DNA of 64,000 bases from Sporichthyaceae bacterium (GCA_036493475.1 DASXPS010000046.1:32024-96023); one strand, 5' to 3'. Positions 24,369 through 34,965 are shown, counted from the first letter of the stretch. Numbers and translations are program-made. The notes: generated from the letters alone by a model not told the origin.

Positions 24369-25538
24369 TCAGCCGCCGCCGCCGCCGCCACCGCCGCCGC
24401 CGTCACCGCCGCCGGACCATTTGCCGCCCCAGTCACCCGGGTCGTCCCAGTCGCCGCGGTGGCTGCGCTGGCCTTTGTGGCCCTTGCCCCGGTCGCCGCG
24501 GTCGCCGCGGTCGGAGTAGTCGCCGTGGCGCTTGTGGTGCCCGGAGTGCCGGCCACGCCGCTCGTCCGGCATCTGCGGGGTCAGCTGACCCGCCGCATGT
24601 GACGGGTCCACGTTGAACGGGCCCGAGTCGTTGCCGTCCTGATCGCCGCGGCCGTTGTCGCGGTTGCTGTTGTCGTCGGACTGACCACTGCGGCCGTTGC
24701 CGTTGTTGTTGTCGTCCGACTGACCATTGCGGTGGTTGTCGTTGTTGTTGTCCGACTGATCGTCGTTGCCGTTGTCGCCCCGACCGTTGTTGTCGTCGTT
24801 GCTCGGCTTGCTCTGCGACTGCCGGTTGTCGCCGTGGTTGTTGCCGTCCTGCGACTGGTTGTTGGCACCCTGCTGGCCGTTGTCCGGCGTGCTCTTGTCG
24901 CCCTGCTGGGACTGCGTCGGCGTCTGCTCGGTCGCCGCCGGGCTCTGCTGCTGCTGGTCGCCCTGCTGGTTGTCGCCCTGCCGGTTGTTGCCCTGCTGCT
25001 GCGCGTTGCCCTGCTGGTTGTTGCCCTGCTGTGGGTTGCCCTGCTGCTGTCCGGCGCCCTTCTCCGGGCCGGGCTGGTTCTGGTCGCCCTGCTGGTGGGT
25101 GATCGAACTCGGGTCGAAGCCCGCAATCGTCGGCGGCGCCTCGGCGCCCGGTTGGTCGCCGGCCTGCTGAGCGCCGCCCTGCTGAGCGCCGCCCTGGTCG
25201 CCACCCTGCTGGTCGCCGCCCTGATCGCCCTGACCGGACGGCAGCAGGCCGGTGTCAGCCAGCGGGTTGTCGCTCTGACTCCCCTGACCCTGGTCCCCCT
25301 GGCCGGACGGGTCCAGGCCGGTACCCGGGAACGGACTGTCGGTCGGCCCCTGGGGCTGGCTCTGGTCGCCAGTGCCCTGCGGTGGGACCGCGACGGGTGG
25401 CACTGACGGCGAGGGCACGTTCCCGGCCTGCGCCAGCGGTGCTTCGCTGTGCACGCCCTGCGCGCCCGCCAGCGACGGCGCGGCCGCCAGCACCAGACCG
25501 GCTCCCATCGCCATCCAGAGGCGGCGTGTTTTGAACAT
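24369..25538 (-). CDS. Exported low-complexity Q/N/D/G-rich protein
   Basis: I do not recognise a family. The frame is about 389 residues from the ATG at 25538 (GAGGGGATGGGGAC upstream); a longer frame to 25592 has no ribosome site. A signal peptide (MFKTRRLWMAMGAGLVLAAAPSLAGA) is followed by Pro/Ser-rich sequence. Then come about 120 residues of QGDQ, QQGG and QQGN repeats, about 90 residues of N/D/S/R, and a His/Arg/Asp stretch (GRHSGHHKRHGDYSDRGDRG). It closes with Gly-Asp-Trp repeats and a tail of eleven Gly. No folded domain is apparent; it should be intrinsically disordered outside the membrane. Near-absence of hydrophobic residues after the signal is striking. Confidence 0.68.
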   Translation of the reverse strand: MFKTRRLWMAMGAGLVLAAAPSLAGAQGVHSEAPLAQAGNVPSPSVPPVAVPPQGTGDQSQPQGPTDSPFPGTGLDPSGQGDQGQGSQSDNPLADTGLLPSGQGDQGGDQQGGDQGGAQQGGAQQAGDQPGAEAPPTIAGFDPSSITHQQGDQNQPGPEKGAGQQQGNPQQGNNQQGNAQQQGNNRQGDNQQGDQQQQSPAATEQTPTQSQQGDKSTPDNGQQGANNQSQDGNNHGDNRQSQSKPSNDDNNGRGDNGNDDQSDNNNDNHRNGQSDDNNNGNGRSGQSDDNSNRDNGRGDQDGNDSGPFNVDPSHAAGQLTPQMPDERRGRHSGHHKRHGDYSDRGDRGDRGKGHKGQRSHRGDWDDPGDWGGKWSGGGDGGGGGGGGGG

Positions 25539-25646
25539 GTCCCCATCCCCTCGTCCCGAGGCGGGGTCGAACCTCCCCACCCAGTGGTGCACAAGTGAAG
25601 CCCATATACCACTGAGATTCGTGATGAAACGCCGGTGGGTCGTTCA

Positions 25647-27143
25647 CTACTCCTGAAGGCGGACGACCAGCGTGGGCAGGTCGCCCGGCACACCGCGGGC
25701 CAGCAGCGCGTCCAGCGCGGCCGTGTCCAGGTGCTCGGTGACCAGGTCGGCCAGGGCATCCAGGCGGGCCTCGCGGACCGCGGCAAAGGCCACCGGCGCC
25801 CCCAGCCGGTACGAGCGCCCGGCCAGCGCCGCGACCTCGGAGAGGAACGCCCGCCGGAAGCCGTCGGACTCCAGCAGGCCGTGCCAGGTGGTGCCGCAGA
25901 CCGGGCCGGCGCGGGTGCCGCCGGGGAAATCCGCACTGCCGGGGTTCGCGGTGACCACGCCATGGTGGATCTCGTAACCGGCTACCGGGTGACCGTCGGC
26001 CCTTCCGGCAACGCGGCGAACCACCTTGTCCGGCCCGAAGCGCACCGTGCACGGCAGCAGCCCCAGGCCGGCGACCTCGCCGGCGCGGGACTCCACGTCG
26101 TCGATGATGCTGCGCGCCAGCATCTGGTAGCCACCGCAGATGCCGAGCACCGGACGACCGGCAGCGGCGTGCGCGCTCACCGCCGCGGCCAGGCCGCGCT
26201 CGTGCAACCAGGTCAGGTCGGCCACCGTGGCCTTGCTCCCCGGCAGGATGACCAAGTCGGCGTCCACCAGATCGGCCGGGTCGTCGACCCAACCGACGCA
26301 CACACCCGGTTCGGCGGCCAACGGGTCGGCGTCGGTGAGATTGGAGATGCGGGGCAGCCGCACCACCGCCACCCGCAGCTCATCCGGCCCGCCCGCGGCC
26401 GGGCCGGGACGGCCGCGGGCATCCAGCGCGAGGGAGTCCTCCACGTCCATCCACAGGTCCGACCGCCAGGGAAGCACGCCGTACACCTGACGTCCGGTCA
26501 TCTGCTGCAGGCCGGTCAGGCCCGGCGCGAGCAGCGCCGGGTCGCCGCGGAACTTGTTCACCACGAAGCCGGCGATCAGTGCCTGGTCGGCGGGTTCGAG
26601 CACGGCCAGCGTGCCGAACATGGCGGCCAGCACGCCGCCGCGGTCGATGTCGCCGACCACGATCGTGGGCAGGCCGGCCGCGCGGGCCAGGCCCATGTTC
26701 GCGATGTCGTCGGCGCGCAGGTTGATCTCCGCCGGGCTGCCCGCGCCCTCGCAGATCACCACGTCGAACCGGGCGCGCAGCTCCGCCAGCGCCTCCTGCA
26801 CCGCGTCGAACAGTTGCGGTTTGAGCTCGCGATAAGTCATCGCGGTGACGTTGCCGATGGCTTTTCCGCGCAGCACCACCTGCGAGCTGCGGTCGGAATT
26901 CGGCTTGAGCAGTACCGGGTTCAGCGCGGTTTCCAGGTCGATGCCGGCCGCGGCGGCCTGCATGGCCTGCGCCCGGCCGATCTCCCCGCCGTCGGCGGTG
27001 ACCGCGGAGTTGTTCGACATGTTCTGTGCTTTGAACGGGGCCACGCTGATGCCGCGCCGGTGCAGCCACCGGCACAACCCGGCGACCAGCACGCTCTTAC
27101 CGGCGTCCGAGGACGTGCCGGCTACCAGCAACCCGCCACTCAT
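25647..27143 (-). CDS. cobQ: Cobyric acid synthase
   Basis: A 498-residue glutamine-dependent amidotransferase converting adenosylcobyrinic acid a,c-diamide to cobyric acid by four amidations. The N-terminal synthetase domain opens [23 protein letters not shown], then [20 protein letters not shown], and [23 protein letters not shown]. The glutaminase domain has [10 protein letters not shown] with the catalytic Cys, and YEIHHGVV with the His. The ATG at 27143 overlaps the cobD stop (ATGA). Length and blocks are full; no defect seen. It forms a two-gene cob unit with cobD, separate from the chelatase-cobO block. Confidence 0.96.
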   Translation of the reverse strand: MSGGLLVAGTSSDAGKSVLVAGLCRWLHRRGISVAPFKAQNMSNNSAVTADGGEIGRAQAMQAAAAGIDLETALNPVLLKPNSDRSSQVVLRGKAIGNVTAMTYRELKPQLFDAVQEALAELRARFDVVICEGAGSPAEINLRADDIANMGLARAAGLPTIVVGDIDRGGVLAAMFGTLAVLEPADQALIAGFVVNKFRGDPALLAPGLTGLQQMTGRQVYGVLPWRSDLWMDVEDSLALDARGRPGPAAGGPDELRVAVVRLPRISNLTDADPLAAEPGVCVGWVDDPADLVDADLVILPGSKATVADLTWLHERGLAAAVSAHAAAGRPVLGICGGYQMLARSIIDDVESRAGEVAGLGLLPCTVRFGPDKVVRRVAGRADGHPVAGYEIHHGVVTANPGSADFPGGTRAGPVCGTTWHGLLESDGFRRAFLSEVAALAGRSYRLGAPVAFAAVREARLDALADLVTEHLDTAALDALLARGVPGDLPTLVVRLQE

Positions 27144-28084
27144 GCCCGCGCTCCGGCAGCCACTACGGCCAGGCCCGCGGCGGCGGCCCCGACCAGCCGG
27201 GACAGCCGCACCGCCCGACCGATGTCGGCGGGCTGCGGCGCCCGTCCGGATGCGTTGAGCAGCGGGCGGTCCTCGACGTAGCCGGGATAGCTGTTGCTGC
27301 CGCCCAACCGCACACCCAGCGCGCCCGCCGCTGCTGCCTCGCACCAGCCGGCGTTCGGGCTGGGGTGGGCGCCGCGGTCGGCCCGCAGTACTGCCACCGT
27401 CGCTGCCGGGGCACCGCCAACCCCCGGCGCGAGAGCGACGGTCAGCAGGCCGGTAAGTCGAGCGGGCAGCAGGTTCGCGACGTCGTCCAGCCGGGCGGCC
27501 GCGGTGCCGAACCGGCGATAGCGCTCGTCGCGGTAGCCGACCATGGCGTCCAAGGTGTTCACCGCTCGATAGCCCAGCAGGCCAGGCACCCCGGCCAACG
27601 CGCCCCAGCACAACGGCGCGACCACCGCGTCGCCGGTGTTCTCCGCCACCGACTCCACGGTGGCCCGGGCGAGCTCGGGTGCGCCCAGCCCGTCCGGGTT
27701 GCGGGCGCACAGATGCGAGAGCCGGGCCCGAGCGGCGGGCAGGTCGTCGCGGTCCAGGGCCGCGGCCATCGCGACGCCCTGCCGGGCCAGCGAGGTCCCG
27801 CCCAGCACCGTCCAGGTGGCCAGCGCGGTGCCGGCCATCCGGGCCAGCGGTCGGCCCGCGGTCACCCGTTCCACCGCGATCCCGAGCACCACCGGTCCGG
27901 CCACGGCCAGCGAGGTGTAGCCGAGTCCGGCGGCCCGGGAGTCCCGCCGACAGCGACGCTCCAGCCCGCCCGCCAGCCGACCGAATCCGGCCACCGGGTG
28001 CCCGCGCCGCGGGTCGGCGAACACCGCGTCGAGCAGGCAACCGACGGCCAACCCCAGCGCACGCGCCTTACTCCCCCGCGTCAC
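27140..28084 (-). CDS. cobD: Adenosylcobinamide-phosphate synthase (CbiB/CobD)
   Basis: A 314-residue integral membrane protein that joins the aminopropanol linker to cobyric acid. [28 protein letters not shown] is the conserved N terminus; [63 protein letters not shown] and [20 protein letters not shown] are family blocks. Several hydrophobic helices (about 45-70, 145-170, 190-215, 290-312). The GTG at 28084 with GGAGGG at 5 bases is chosen over longer frames that run into the divergent ArfB gene. Confidence 0.93.
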   Translation of the reverse strand: MTRGSKARALGLAVGCLLDAVFADPRRGHPVAGFGRLAGGLERRCRRDSRAAGLGYTSLAVAGPVVLGIAVERVTAGRPLARMAGTALATWTVLGGTSLARQGVAMAAALDRDDLPAARARLSHLCARNPDGLGAPELARATVESVAENTGDAVVAPLCWGALAGVPGLLGYRAVNTLDAMVGYRDERYRRFGTAAARLDDVANLLPARLTGLLTVALAPGVGGAPAATVAVLRADRGAHPSPNAGWCEAAAAGALGVRLGGSNSYPGYVEDRPLLNASGRAPQPADIGRAVRLSRLVGAAAAGLAVVAAGARA

Positions 28085-28109
28085 CGGTCCCTCCAACCTC
28101 CGCGCCGGC

Positions 28110-28544
28110 ATGCTGGCCCGCATGGCCGAGCCGATTCTGGTGGGATCCGTGATCATCCCCGAGGCCGACCTGAGTTGGCGATTCTCCCGGGCCTCCGGAC
28201 CGGGTGGGCAGAGCGTCAACACCACCGACTCCCGGGTGGAGTTGGTCTTCGACCTGGCGGGCAGCACGGCGTTCTCGCCGACGCTGCACCGGCGCGCGCT
28301 GGCGCGCCTGGCCGATCGTTTGGTGGACGGCGCCGTGGTGGTGGTCGCCTCCGAGCATCGGTCCCAGTTGCGCAACCGGGACACGGCCCGGGAACGGCTG
28401 GCCGAGCTGCTCGCCGAGGCCACCGCGCCGCCGCCGAGGCCACGCCGGCCGACCAAACCCAGCGCCTCGGCCAAGGCACGCCGGCTGGACGAGAAATCAC
28501 GGCGTGGCCAGGTCAAGCGGCTGCGCCGCGACGTCGACGACTGA
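28110..28544 (+). CDS. arfB: Peptidyl-tRNA hydrolase ArfB (YaeJ-type ribosome rescue factor)
   Basis: A 144-residue release-factor-like protein that hydrolyses peptidyl-tRNA on stalled ribosomes. The catalytic GGQ is in RASGPGGQSVNTTDSRVEL (residues about 27-45), and the basic C-terminal tail (KARRLDEKSRRGQVKRLRRD) is the part that enters the mRNA channel in ArfB. A second ATG at 28122 is an alternative start. Its stop lies inside the CTGACG palindrome shared with the convergent transporter gene. Confidence 0.92.
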   Translation: MLARMAEPILVGSVIIPEADLSWRFSRASGPGGQSVNTTDSRVELVFDLAGSTAFSPTLHRRALARLADRLVDGAVVVVASEHRSQLRNRDTARERLAELLAEATAPPPRPRRPTKPSASAKARRLDEKSRRGQVKRLRRDVDD

Positions 28545-28555
28545 CGCGACGTCAG
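28541..28555. terminator. Palindrome CTGACGCGACGTCAG containing both convergent stop codons
   Basis: Between arfB (plus, TGA at 28542-28544) and the TauE/SafE gene (minus, stop at the complement of 28552-28554); both stops are part of the dyad. Six-bp arms with a 3-base centre. Same arrangement as at 7563-7577. Confidence 0.5.
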
Positions 28556-29307
28556 GCCACCAGGCGGGCGATGGCGATCACGCCGATGGCGACGATGATC
28601 GCGCGCAACGCGGCGGGCGACAGGCGCCGTGCGTAGCGGCCACCGAGGAAGCCGCCGATCATCGACCCGACGGCGATCAGTCCGGCCACCGTCCAATCGA
28701 TGTGATGCACCGTCACGAACAGCAGGGCGGCGGTGAGGTTGGCGGTCAGCGCGAGCGCGTTCTTCAACGCATTGAGGTGCTGCATATCCGCACGCAGCAT
28801 GGTGCTGAGCACGCCGATGAGCATGATGCCCTGCGCAGCCCCGAAGTAGCCGCCGTAGACGCCGACGGCAAACACCGCGGCCATCATCAGCCACGTGCGG
28901 TCGCGCGGCTCGTCCTGCGCCTGCCGGGTCGACAGCAGTTTGCTCAGCTGCGGCTGCACCAACACCAGCAGCAGAGCGCTGCCGATGAGGAACGGCACGA
29001 TCGCCTTGAACGCGCTGGCCGGCGCGGTGAGCAGCAGTACGCCGCCGAGGATCGCACCGAGCACGGAGACCGGGACGAACTGGATCAGCCGATGGCGCAG
29101 CGCCCGCAGTTCCGGCCCGTAGGCCCACAGCGCGGCCGCGGAGCCGGGCACCAGGCCGACGGTGTTGGAGACGTTGGCCAACAGCGGCTGGTAGCCGATG
29201 GCCACCAACGTCGGGAAGGTGACCAGGGTCCCCGACCCGGCCACCGCGTTGATCGCGCCCGCCGCCAACCCGGCGGCCAGCACCGCGGGCACATGCCAGG
29301 CGATCAC
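28552..29307 (-). CDS. TauE/SafE-family (TSUP) membrane transporter
   Basis: A 251-residue polytopic membrane protein of the sulfite exporter TauE/SafE family, which moves sulfur-containing or other small anions. Family features: AGAINAVAGSGTLVTFPTLVAIGY in the first repeat, YGGYFGAAQGIMLIGVL and LNALKNALALTANLTAALLF in the second, with about seven or eight hydrophobic segments. Substrate cannot be predicted. It ends in the shared palindrome with arfB and is preceded, 10 bases away, by a small NfeD-like gene, so the two are probably co-transcribed. Confidence 0.88.
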   Translation of the reverse strand: MIAWHVPAVLAAGLAAGAINAVAGSGTLVTFPTLVAIGYQPLLANVSNTVGLVPGSAAALWAYGPELRALRHRLIQFVPVSVLGAILGGVLLLTAPASAFKAIVPFLIGSALLLVLVQPQLSKLLSTRQAQDEPRDRTWLMMAAVFAVGVYGGYFGAAQGIMLIGVLSTMLRADMQHLNALKNALALTANLTAALLFVTVHHIDWTVAGLIAVGSMIGGFLGGRYARRLSPAALRAIIVAIGVIAIARLVA

Positions 29308-29317
29308 CGGCCGCGAC

Positions 29318-29554
29318 TCACCCGGAGCCCGCGCGCAACCGGCTGAGCAGCACCGGTCGCAACAGCAGGGTGCCCATCACAGCCATCGCGGTGAACGCCA
29401 CCACCTGCAGTCCGAACCCGGCGTCGGTGCGAGCGGCAATCAACGACGGCACCAGCGCGGCGCCACCGAAGGTGGCGAACACCAGGTCTTGGCGCACCGC
29501 CTCAATCAGCGCCAACGCGGCCAGCGCGATCAACCACCACGCCCAGGGGTCCAC
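29318..29554 (-). CDS. Small NfeD-like membrane protein
   Basis: A 78-residue protein with two to three transmembrane segments (DPWAWWLIALAALALIEAV, LVFATFGGAALVPSLIAA, LQVVAFTAMAVMGTLLLRPVL). The pattern of a Trp-rich start, then an FATFGGAALV helix and a final helix with LLRP, matches the membrane portion of NfeD-like proteins without the usual C-terminal OB domain (NfeD is normally about 140 or more residues). It may be a short family variant rather than a truncation. Upstream of the TauE/SafE gene in the same direction. Confidence 0.65.
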   Translation of the reverse strand: MDPWAWWLIALAALALIEAVRQDLVFATFGGAALVPSLIAARTDAGFGLQVVAFTAMAVMGTLLLRPVLLSRLRAGSG

Positions 29555-29592
29555 CCGTCCATCGTAGGGACCCCGGTTCGCGGGCCGAGTGA

Positions 29593-30717
<1,125 letters not shown>

Positions 30718-30735
30718 GGCGTTGCGAGGTGGCGG

Positions 30736-31563
30736 CTACGCCAATCGGGCGGCGAACCGGGCGCCGTCGCGGCTGAGCACCAGGGGCACGCCGAAGCACG
30801 CGGTCAGGTTCGCCTCGGTCAAGGTGGTGAACAACTCCCCGGAGGCGACCACCCGGCCGTCGCGGAGCATCAGCACGTGCGTGATACCCGGCGGGATCTC
30901 CTCGACGTGGTGGGTCACCATGATCATCGTCGGGGCGAACGAGTCGCGGGCCAGCCGGGAGAGCCGCCGCACCAGGTCCTCGCGTCCGCCCAGGTCCAGC
31001 CCGGCGGCAGGCTCGTCGAGCAGCAGCAGTTCCGGGTCGGCCATCAAGGCCCGGGCGATCTGCACGCGCTTGCGTTCACCCTCGGACAGCGTGCCGAACG
31101 TCCGGTTGAGGTACTCGCTCATGCCGAGTACCCGCAGCAATAACTCGGCCCGCTCCACGTCGACCTGCGCGTAGTTCTCCCGGAACCGACCGACCACCGC
31201 GTAGGCCGCGGTGAGCACCACGTCGCGGACCTTCTCGTTGCGCGGCAGGCGATCCGCGAGCGCCGCGCTGGCCAGGCCGACCCGCGGCCGTAGCTCGAAC
31301 ACATCGGTCTCGCCGAGCACCTCGCCGAGGATGGCCGCCCAACCAGAGGTCGGGTGCAGATGGCCGGCGACGATCTGCAACAGCGTGGTCTTGCCCGCGC
31401 CGTTGGGGCCGAGCACCACCCAGCGCTCCCCGGCCCACACCTGCAGGTGAATGTCGTCCAGCAAGCGGGCGCCGTCCCGGACGACGCAGATCTCGGCCAG
31501 GTCGAGGACCAGGTCCGGTGCGGTGGTGGGGCCGTCGACGGGCGCGTGGTGGGGCGTGGTCAT
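30736..31563 (-). CDS. ABC transporter ATP-binding protein (orphan NBD)
   Basis: A 275-residue NBD. Walker A VLGPNGAGKTTLLQIV, signature LSEGERKRVQIARALM, Walker B LLLLDEPAAGLDLGG, H-loop VTHHVEEIPPG. The order and the HHVEEIP element resemble the soluble YlmA/ModF-like ATPases that lack a membrane partner, and no permease is adjacent. The ATG at 31563 is supported by a -10-like TAGGTT exactly 7 bases upstream, which implies a leaderless mRNA; a longer frame to 31752 would cover that promoter. Divergent from the unknown gene at 31679. Confidence 0.85.
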   Translation of the reverse strand: MTTPHHAPVDGPTTAPDLVLDLAEICVVRDGARLLDDIHLQVWAGERWVVLGPNGAGKTTLLQIVAGHLHPTSGWAAILGEVLGETDVFELRPRVGLASAALADRLPRNEKVRDVVLTAAYAVVGRFRENYAQVDVERAELLLRVLGMSEYLNRTFGTLSEGERKRVQIARALMADPELLLLDEPAAGLDLGGREDLVRRLSRLARDSFAPTMIMVTHHVEEIPPGITHVLMLRDGRVVASGELFTTLTEANLTACFGVPLVLSRDGARFAARLA

Positions 31564-31570
31564 CGCCGTC

Positions 31571-31576
31571 AACCTA
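31571..31576 (-). promoter_or_regulatory. -10 hexamer TAGGTT of the orphan ABC ATPase
   Basis: Seven bases separate it from the ATG at 31563, the spacing expected when transcription starts at the start codon. No Shine-Dalgarno sequence is present. Confidence 0.5.
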
Positions 31577-31665
31577 GCCTGTCGACGGCTGCGAACATGC
31601 CGCCGACCGGCGCCCGACGCGCCCGCCATTGCGCGGGAGTTGCTCGCCCGGCGGCCTTCGCGGCT

Positions 31666-31671
31666 TACCCT
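31666..31671 (+). promoter_or_regulatory. -10 hexamer TACCCT of the unknown gene at 31679
   Basis: TANNNT hexamer 7 bases before the GTG at 31679, again without a ribosome site, indicating a leaderless transcript. Confidence 0.5.
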
Positions 31672-31678
31672 GGCGCTC

Positions 31679-32455
31679 GTGGATCCATCACGTTGCGGCC
31701 GTTTGGTCGCCTGGGGCAACGCGGTGCTGGCCGGCCTGATCAGTCCGGACACCGCTGCCGATCAGGTGGCCGGCGCTGATGCCTGCCATCGGGTGAGTGG
31801 CCCGGATCGGGCCGAGACCACGCTGCCCGTGGTGCTGGCCGGATTGCGCTCGGCCGGCGTGCGCGGACTACTGCTGGTGCTGCCGGTGCCCGGCGATCCT
31901 TCCGGGCTGCCGGGGCCGGCCGGCTTCAACAACCGGGCGTTGGAGGCCGGGCAGGCGGTACTCACCGTCGGCGGCAATCCGCAAGGGCTCGTCCCCAGCG
32001 TCGACCCGGTCGACCCGGACGGCCCGCCGGGCATCGTGGTGCGCTGGCACGTCGAGGGAGTGCTGACCCGGGCCGGGTACCACCTGCCGTCGCTGGCCGA
32101 GGCCGAGCGGGAACTGTCGGAGACGTTACGGGAGGTCACCGTCGCGCTGTCCGAACTGGACCTGGCCCGGTGGCGCCCCCAATTGGCGGAGGCGCTGAGC
32201 GAGATCCGCTCCGGAACCGGCGCCCCCGGCCTGGCGCCGGGCTACCCGGGCCGCGCGCACCGGGTGCTGGCCTCCGCGCAACGCCTGGCCGCGATCGCCG
32301 ATCTGGTGCGCGCCGACCCGGCCGGCGCCGCCGCCGCGGGCAGCACCTCCACCCGCGATGCCCTGCTCCGCCCCCTGGCCACCGCCGCCCGCCGGGCCAC
32401 CGTCGCCGCCTTCAACTCCGTCGCCGAACCCCACATCGCGGCGGCCTCCTCGTAG
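31679..32455 (+). CDS. Conserved actinobacterial protein of unknown function
   Basis: A 258-residue Leu/Ala/Gly-rich cytoplasmic protein. I recognise the general shape of an actinobacterial hypothetical family (AWGNAVLAGLISPD; VVLAGLRSAGVRGLLLVLPVPGDPSGLPGPAGFNNRALEAGQAVL) but no catalytic motif. The C-terminal half is helical (AEAERELSETLREVTVALSELDLARWRP; HRVLASAQRLAAIADLVRAD). The GTG at 31679 is chosen because of the TACCCT -10 at 7 bases; the frame stays open upstream without a ribosome site. Contains an in-frame TTA codon at 32126. No function assigned. Confidence 0.7.
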   Translation: MDPSRCGRLVAWGNAVLAGLISPDTAADQVAGADACHRVSGPDRAETTLPVVLAGLRSAGVRGLLLVLPVPGDPSGLPGPAGFNNRALEAGQAVLTVGGNPQGLVPSVDPVDPDGPPGIVVRWHVEGVLTRAGYHLPSLAEAERELSETLREVTVALSELDLARWRPQLAEALSEIRSGTGAPGLAPGYPGRAHRVLASAQRLAAIADLVRADPAGAAAAGSTSTRDALLRPLATAARRATVAAFNSVAEPHIAAASS

Positions 32456-32476
32456 CGCATGACATGCGCAACGGTT

Positions 32477-33664
32477 TCAGCGCTGGGCGAGGGAGGCGTA
32501 CAGCTGCGCGGTGCGGGAGGCGATTTCGGGCCAGGAGAACTGGGTGACGGCGCGTTCGCGGCCGGCTTTGCCCATGGCGGCGGCGCGGGAGGGGTCGCGC
32601 AGCACGGTGTTGACGGCGGCGGCGAAATCGGTGGCGAAGCCGTCGGGGTCCCGCGGGATGCCGGTGCCATCGTCCAGCTGATCGATCGCCACCAGCAGTC
32701 CGGTCTCGCCGTCGGCGACGACCTCGGGGATGCCGCCGGTGGCGGTGGCGACCACAGCGGTCTCGCAGGCCATCGCCTCGAGGTTGACGATGCCCATCGG
32801 CTCATACACCGAGGGGCAGACGAACACCGTGGCGTGGCTGAGGATCTGCACGACGTCGGGCCGCGGTAGGGATTCGGAGATCCAGATCACCCCGTCGCGT
32901 TCGGCCCGCAAGATGTTCACCAGGTCGGTGACCTCGGTGAGGATCTCTTTGGTGTCCGGCGCGCCCGCGCACAGCACGATCTGGGCGTCGGAGTCGAAGG
33001 ATTGGGCCGCGTGCAGCAGGTAAGGCAGACCCTTCTGCCGGGTGATCCGACCGACGAACACCACCGTGGGCCGCTCCGGGTCCACCTGGTGACGCAGCAT
33101 CAGATCGGTGCCCGGGTCGGGTGCGTACTGGTCGGTGTCGATGCCGTTGTGAATCACCGATACCTTCGCCGGGTTCACGTTCGGGTAGCAGCGCAACACG
33201 TCGGCGCGCATGCCGGCGGAGACGGCGATCACCGCGTCGGCGGCCTCCACCGCGGTCCGCTCCGCCCACGAGGACAGCGCGTACCCGCCGCCGAGTTGCT
33301 CGGCCTTCCACGGCCGCAGCGGCTCCAGCGAGTGGGTGGTCATCACGTGCGGCATGCCGTGCAGCAACTTCGCGGTGTGCCCGGCCATGTTCGCGTACCA
33401 GGTGTGACTGTGCACCAGATCCGCGCCCGCGGCTCCTGCGGCCATCTGCAGATCGACACCCAACACGCCCAACGCCGCGTTCGCGTCGGCCAGTTCTGAC
33501 GGTACGTCGTAGGCCTGCACGCCCGCCTCGGACCGTGGCGCACCGAAACAGTGCACCCGCACGTCGAGCAGGTGGCGCAGCTCGCGGGCGAGGTACTCCA
33601 CGTGCACGCCGGCCCCGCCGTACACCTCGGGCGGGTACTCGCGGCTGAACAGGTCGACGCGCAT
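32477..33664 (-). CDS. glgA: GlgA-type GT4 glycosyltransferase (glycogen/maltose-1-phosphate synthase)
   Basis: A 395-residue GT-B glycosyltransferase, actinobacterial GlgA. In mycobacteria this enzyme (GlgM) makes alpha-maltose-1-phosphate from ADP-glucose for the GlgE route, so the same may hold here. [28 protein letters not shown] at the N terminus, [49 protein letters not shown], and the donor-site EX7E motif in [17 protein letters not shown]. The ATG at 33664 has a -10 TAGCCT 7 bases upstream. Divergent from glgC, which supplies its ADP-glucose. Confidence 0.92.
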   Translation of the reverse strand: MRVDLFSREYPPEVYGGAGVHVEYLARELRHLLDVRVHCFGAPRSEAGVQAYDVPSELADANAALGVLGVDLQMAAGAAGADLVHSHTWYANMAGHTAKLLHGMPHVMTTHSLEPLRPWKAEQLGGGYALSSWAERTAVEAADAVIAVSAGMRADVLRCYPNVNPAKVSVIHNGIDTDQYAPDPGTDLMLRHQVDPERPTVVFVGRITRQKGLPYLLHAAQSFDSDAQIVLCAGAPDTKEILTEVTDLVNILRAERDGVIWISESLPRPDVVQILSHATVFVCPSVYEPMGIVNLEAMACETAVVATATGGIPEVVADGETGLLVAIDQLDDGTGIPRDPDGFATDFAAAVNTVLRDPSRAAAMGKAGRERAVTQFSWPEIASRTAQLYASLAQR

Positions 33665-33671
33665 GGGGCGG

Positions 33672-33677
33672 AGGCTA
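33672..33677 (-). promoter_or_regulatory. -10 hexamer TAGCCT of glgA (leaderless)
   Basis: Seven bases upstream of the glgA ATG on the minus strand, with no Shine-Dalgarno sequence between. Confidence 0.5.
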
Positions 33678-33710
33678 CCCCCGCGCCCCACGTCCACCCA
33701 CCGTGCCACC

Positions 33711-33716
33711 TAGGCT
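33711..33716 (+). promoter_or_regulatory. -10 hexamer TAGGCT of glgC (leaderless)
   Basis: Seven bases upstream of the glgC ATG. The two divergent -10 elements are 33 bases apart, so the -35 regions of glgA and glgC must overlap, which suggests coordinated control. Confidence 0.5.
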
Positions 33717-33723
33717 TTCCGCC

Positions 33724-34965
33724 ATGGCCGCTTCCCGGGTTCTTGCGATAGTGCTGGCCGGTGGCGAGGGCAAGCGGCTGATGCCGCTGACCACCGACCG
33801 CGCCAAGCCCGCGGTGCCCTTCGGCGGGATCTACCGGCTGATCGACTTCGTGCTGTCCAACCTGGTCAACGGCGGCTACCTGAAGATCGTCGTGCTGACC
33901 CAGTACAAGAACCACAGCCTGGACCGGCACATCTCCCGCACCTGGCGCATGTCCGCGATGCTCGGCAACTACGTCACCCCGGTGCCCGCCCAGCAACGGC
34001 GTGGCCCGCACTGGTTCGCCGGCTCCGCCGACGCGATCTTCCAGAACCTCAACCTGATCGAGGACGAGCAGCCCGAACACGTGGTGGTATTCGGCGCCGA
34101 CCACATCTACCGGATGGACCCCCGACAGATGGTCGCCCAGCACGTCGATTCCGGGGTCGGCGTCACCGTCGCCGCGGTGCGCCAACCGCGCGCCATTGCC
34201 GATCAGTTCGGGGTGATCACCACCGACTCCACCGGGTCCCGCATCGAAGCCTTCCTGGAGAAGCCGCACGAGGTTGAGGGACTGCCCGACTCGCCCGAGG
34301 AGATCTACGCCTCCATGGGCAACTACGTCTTCCGCACCTCGGCGTTGGTCAACGCCGTCACCGAGGACGCGCTGGACCCGTCCAGCCGACACGACCTGGG
34401 CGGCAACATCATTCCCCGGCTGGTCGCCCAGGGGCAGGGTGGCGTCTACGACTTCTCGGACAACGACGTACCCGGGCCGGAGGGCCGCGAGTCGGCCTAC
34501 TGGCGCGACGTGGGAACCCTGGATGCCTTCTACGACGCGCACATGGACCTGATCTCGGCCAACCCCGCGTTCAACCTCTACAACCGCGAGTGGCCCATCT
34601 ACACCCTGCAGGATGCGTGGCCGCCGGCCCGGTTCGTGGGCGGCACCGAGGGCGTGACCGGGCACGCGGTGGAGTCGATGATCTCCGGTGGGGTGCAGAT
34701 CGCCGGGTCCGTGGAACGCTCCGTGCTCTCCCCCGGCGTGGCCGTCGGGCGCAACGCCCGGGTTGAGGGCTGCGTGTTGCTCGACGGGGTGCGCATCGGC
34801 CAGGACGCCGCGGTGCGCAACGCCATCCTGGACAAGAACGTGGTGGTGCCGGACGGCTTCCGGCTCGGCTTCTCCGATTCCGACAGCAGCCTGCCCCGGG
34901 TCACCGTCACCAAGGACGGCATCCGGGTGGTGTCCAAGGGCACCGGTCTCACCCTGCCCGGATGA
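33724..34965 (+). CDS. glgC: Glucose-1-phosphate adenylyltransferase (ADP-glucose pyrophosphorylase)
   Basis: A 413-residue enzyme making ADP-glucose from glucose-1-phosphate and ATP. The pyrophosphorylase loop is [52 protein letters not shown] and [18 protein letters not shown] are family blocks; the C-terminal left-handed beta-helix begins near [20 protein letters not shown]. The ATG at 33724 is preferred to the one at 33703 because the -10 lies between them. The stop overlaps serB by ATGA. Confidence 0.96.
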   Translation: MAASRVLAIVLAGGEGKRLMPLTTDRAKPAVPFGGIYRLIDFVLSNLVNGGYLKIVVLTQYKNHSLDRHISRTWRMSAMLGNYVTPVPAQQRRGPHWFAGSADAIFQNLNLIEDEQPEHVVVFGADHIYRMDPRQMVAQHVDSGVGVTVAAVRQPRAIADQFGVITTDSTGSRIEAFLEKPHEVEGLPDSPEEIYASMGNYVFRTSALVNAVTEDALDPSSRHDLGGNIIPRLVAQGQGGVYDFSDNDVPGPEGRESAYWRDVGTLDAFYDAHMDLISANPAFNLYNREWPIYTLQDAWPPARFVGGTEGVTGHAVESMISGGVQIAGSVERSVLSPGVAVGRNARVEGCVLLDGVRIGQDAAVRNAILDKNVVVPDGFRLGFSDSDSSLPRVTVTKDGIRVVSKGTGLTLPG

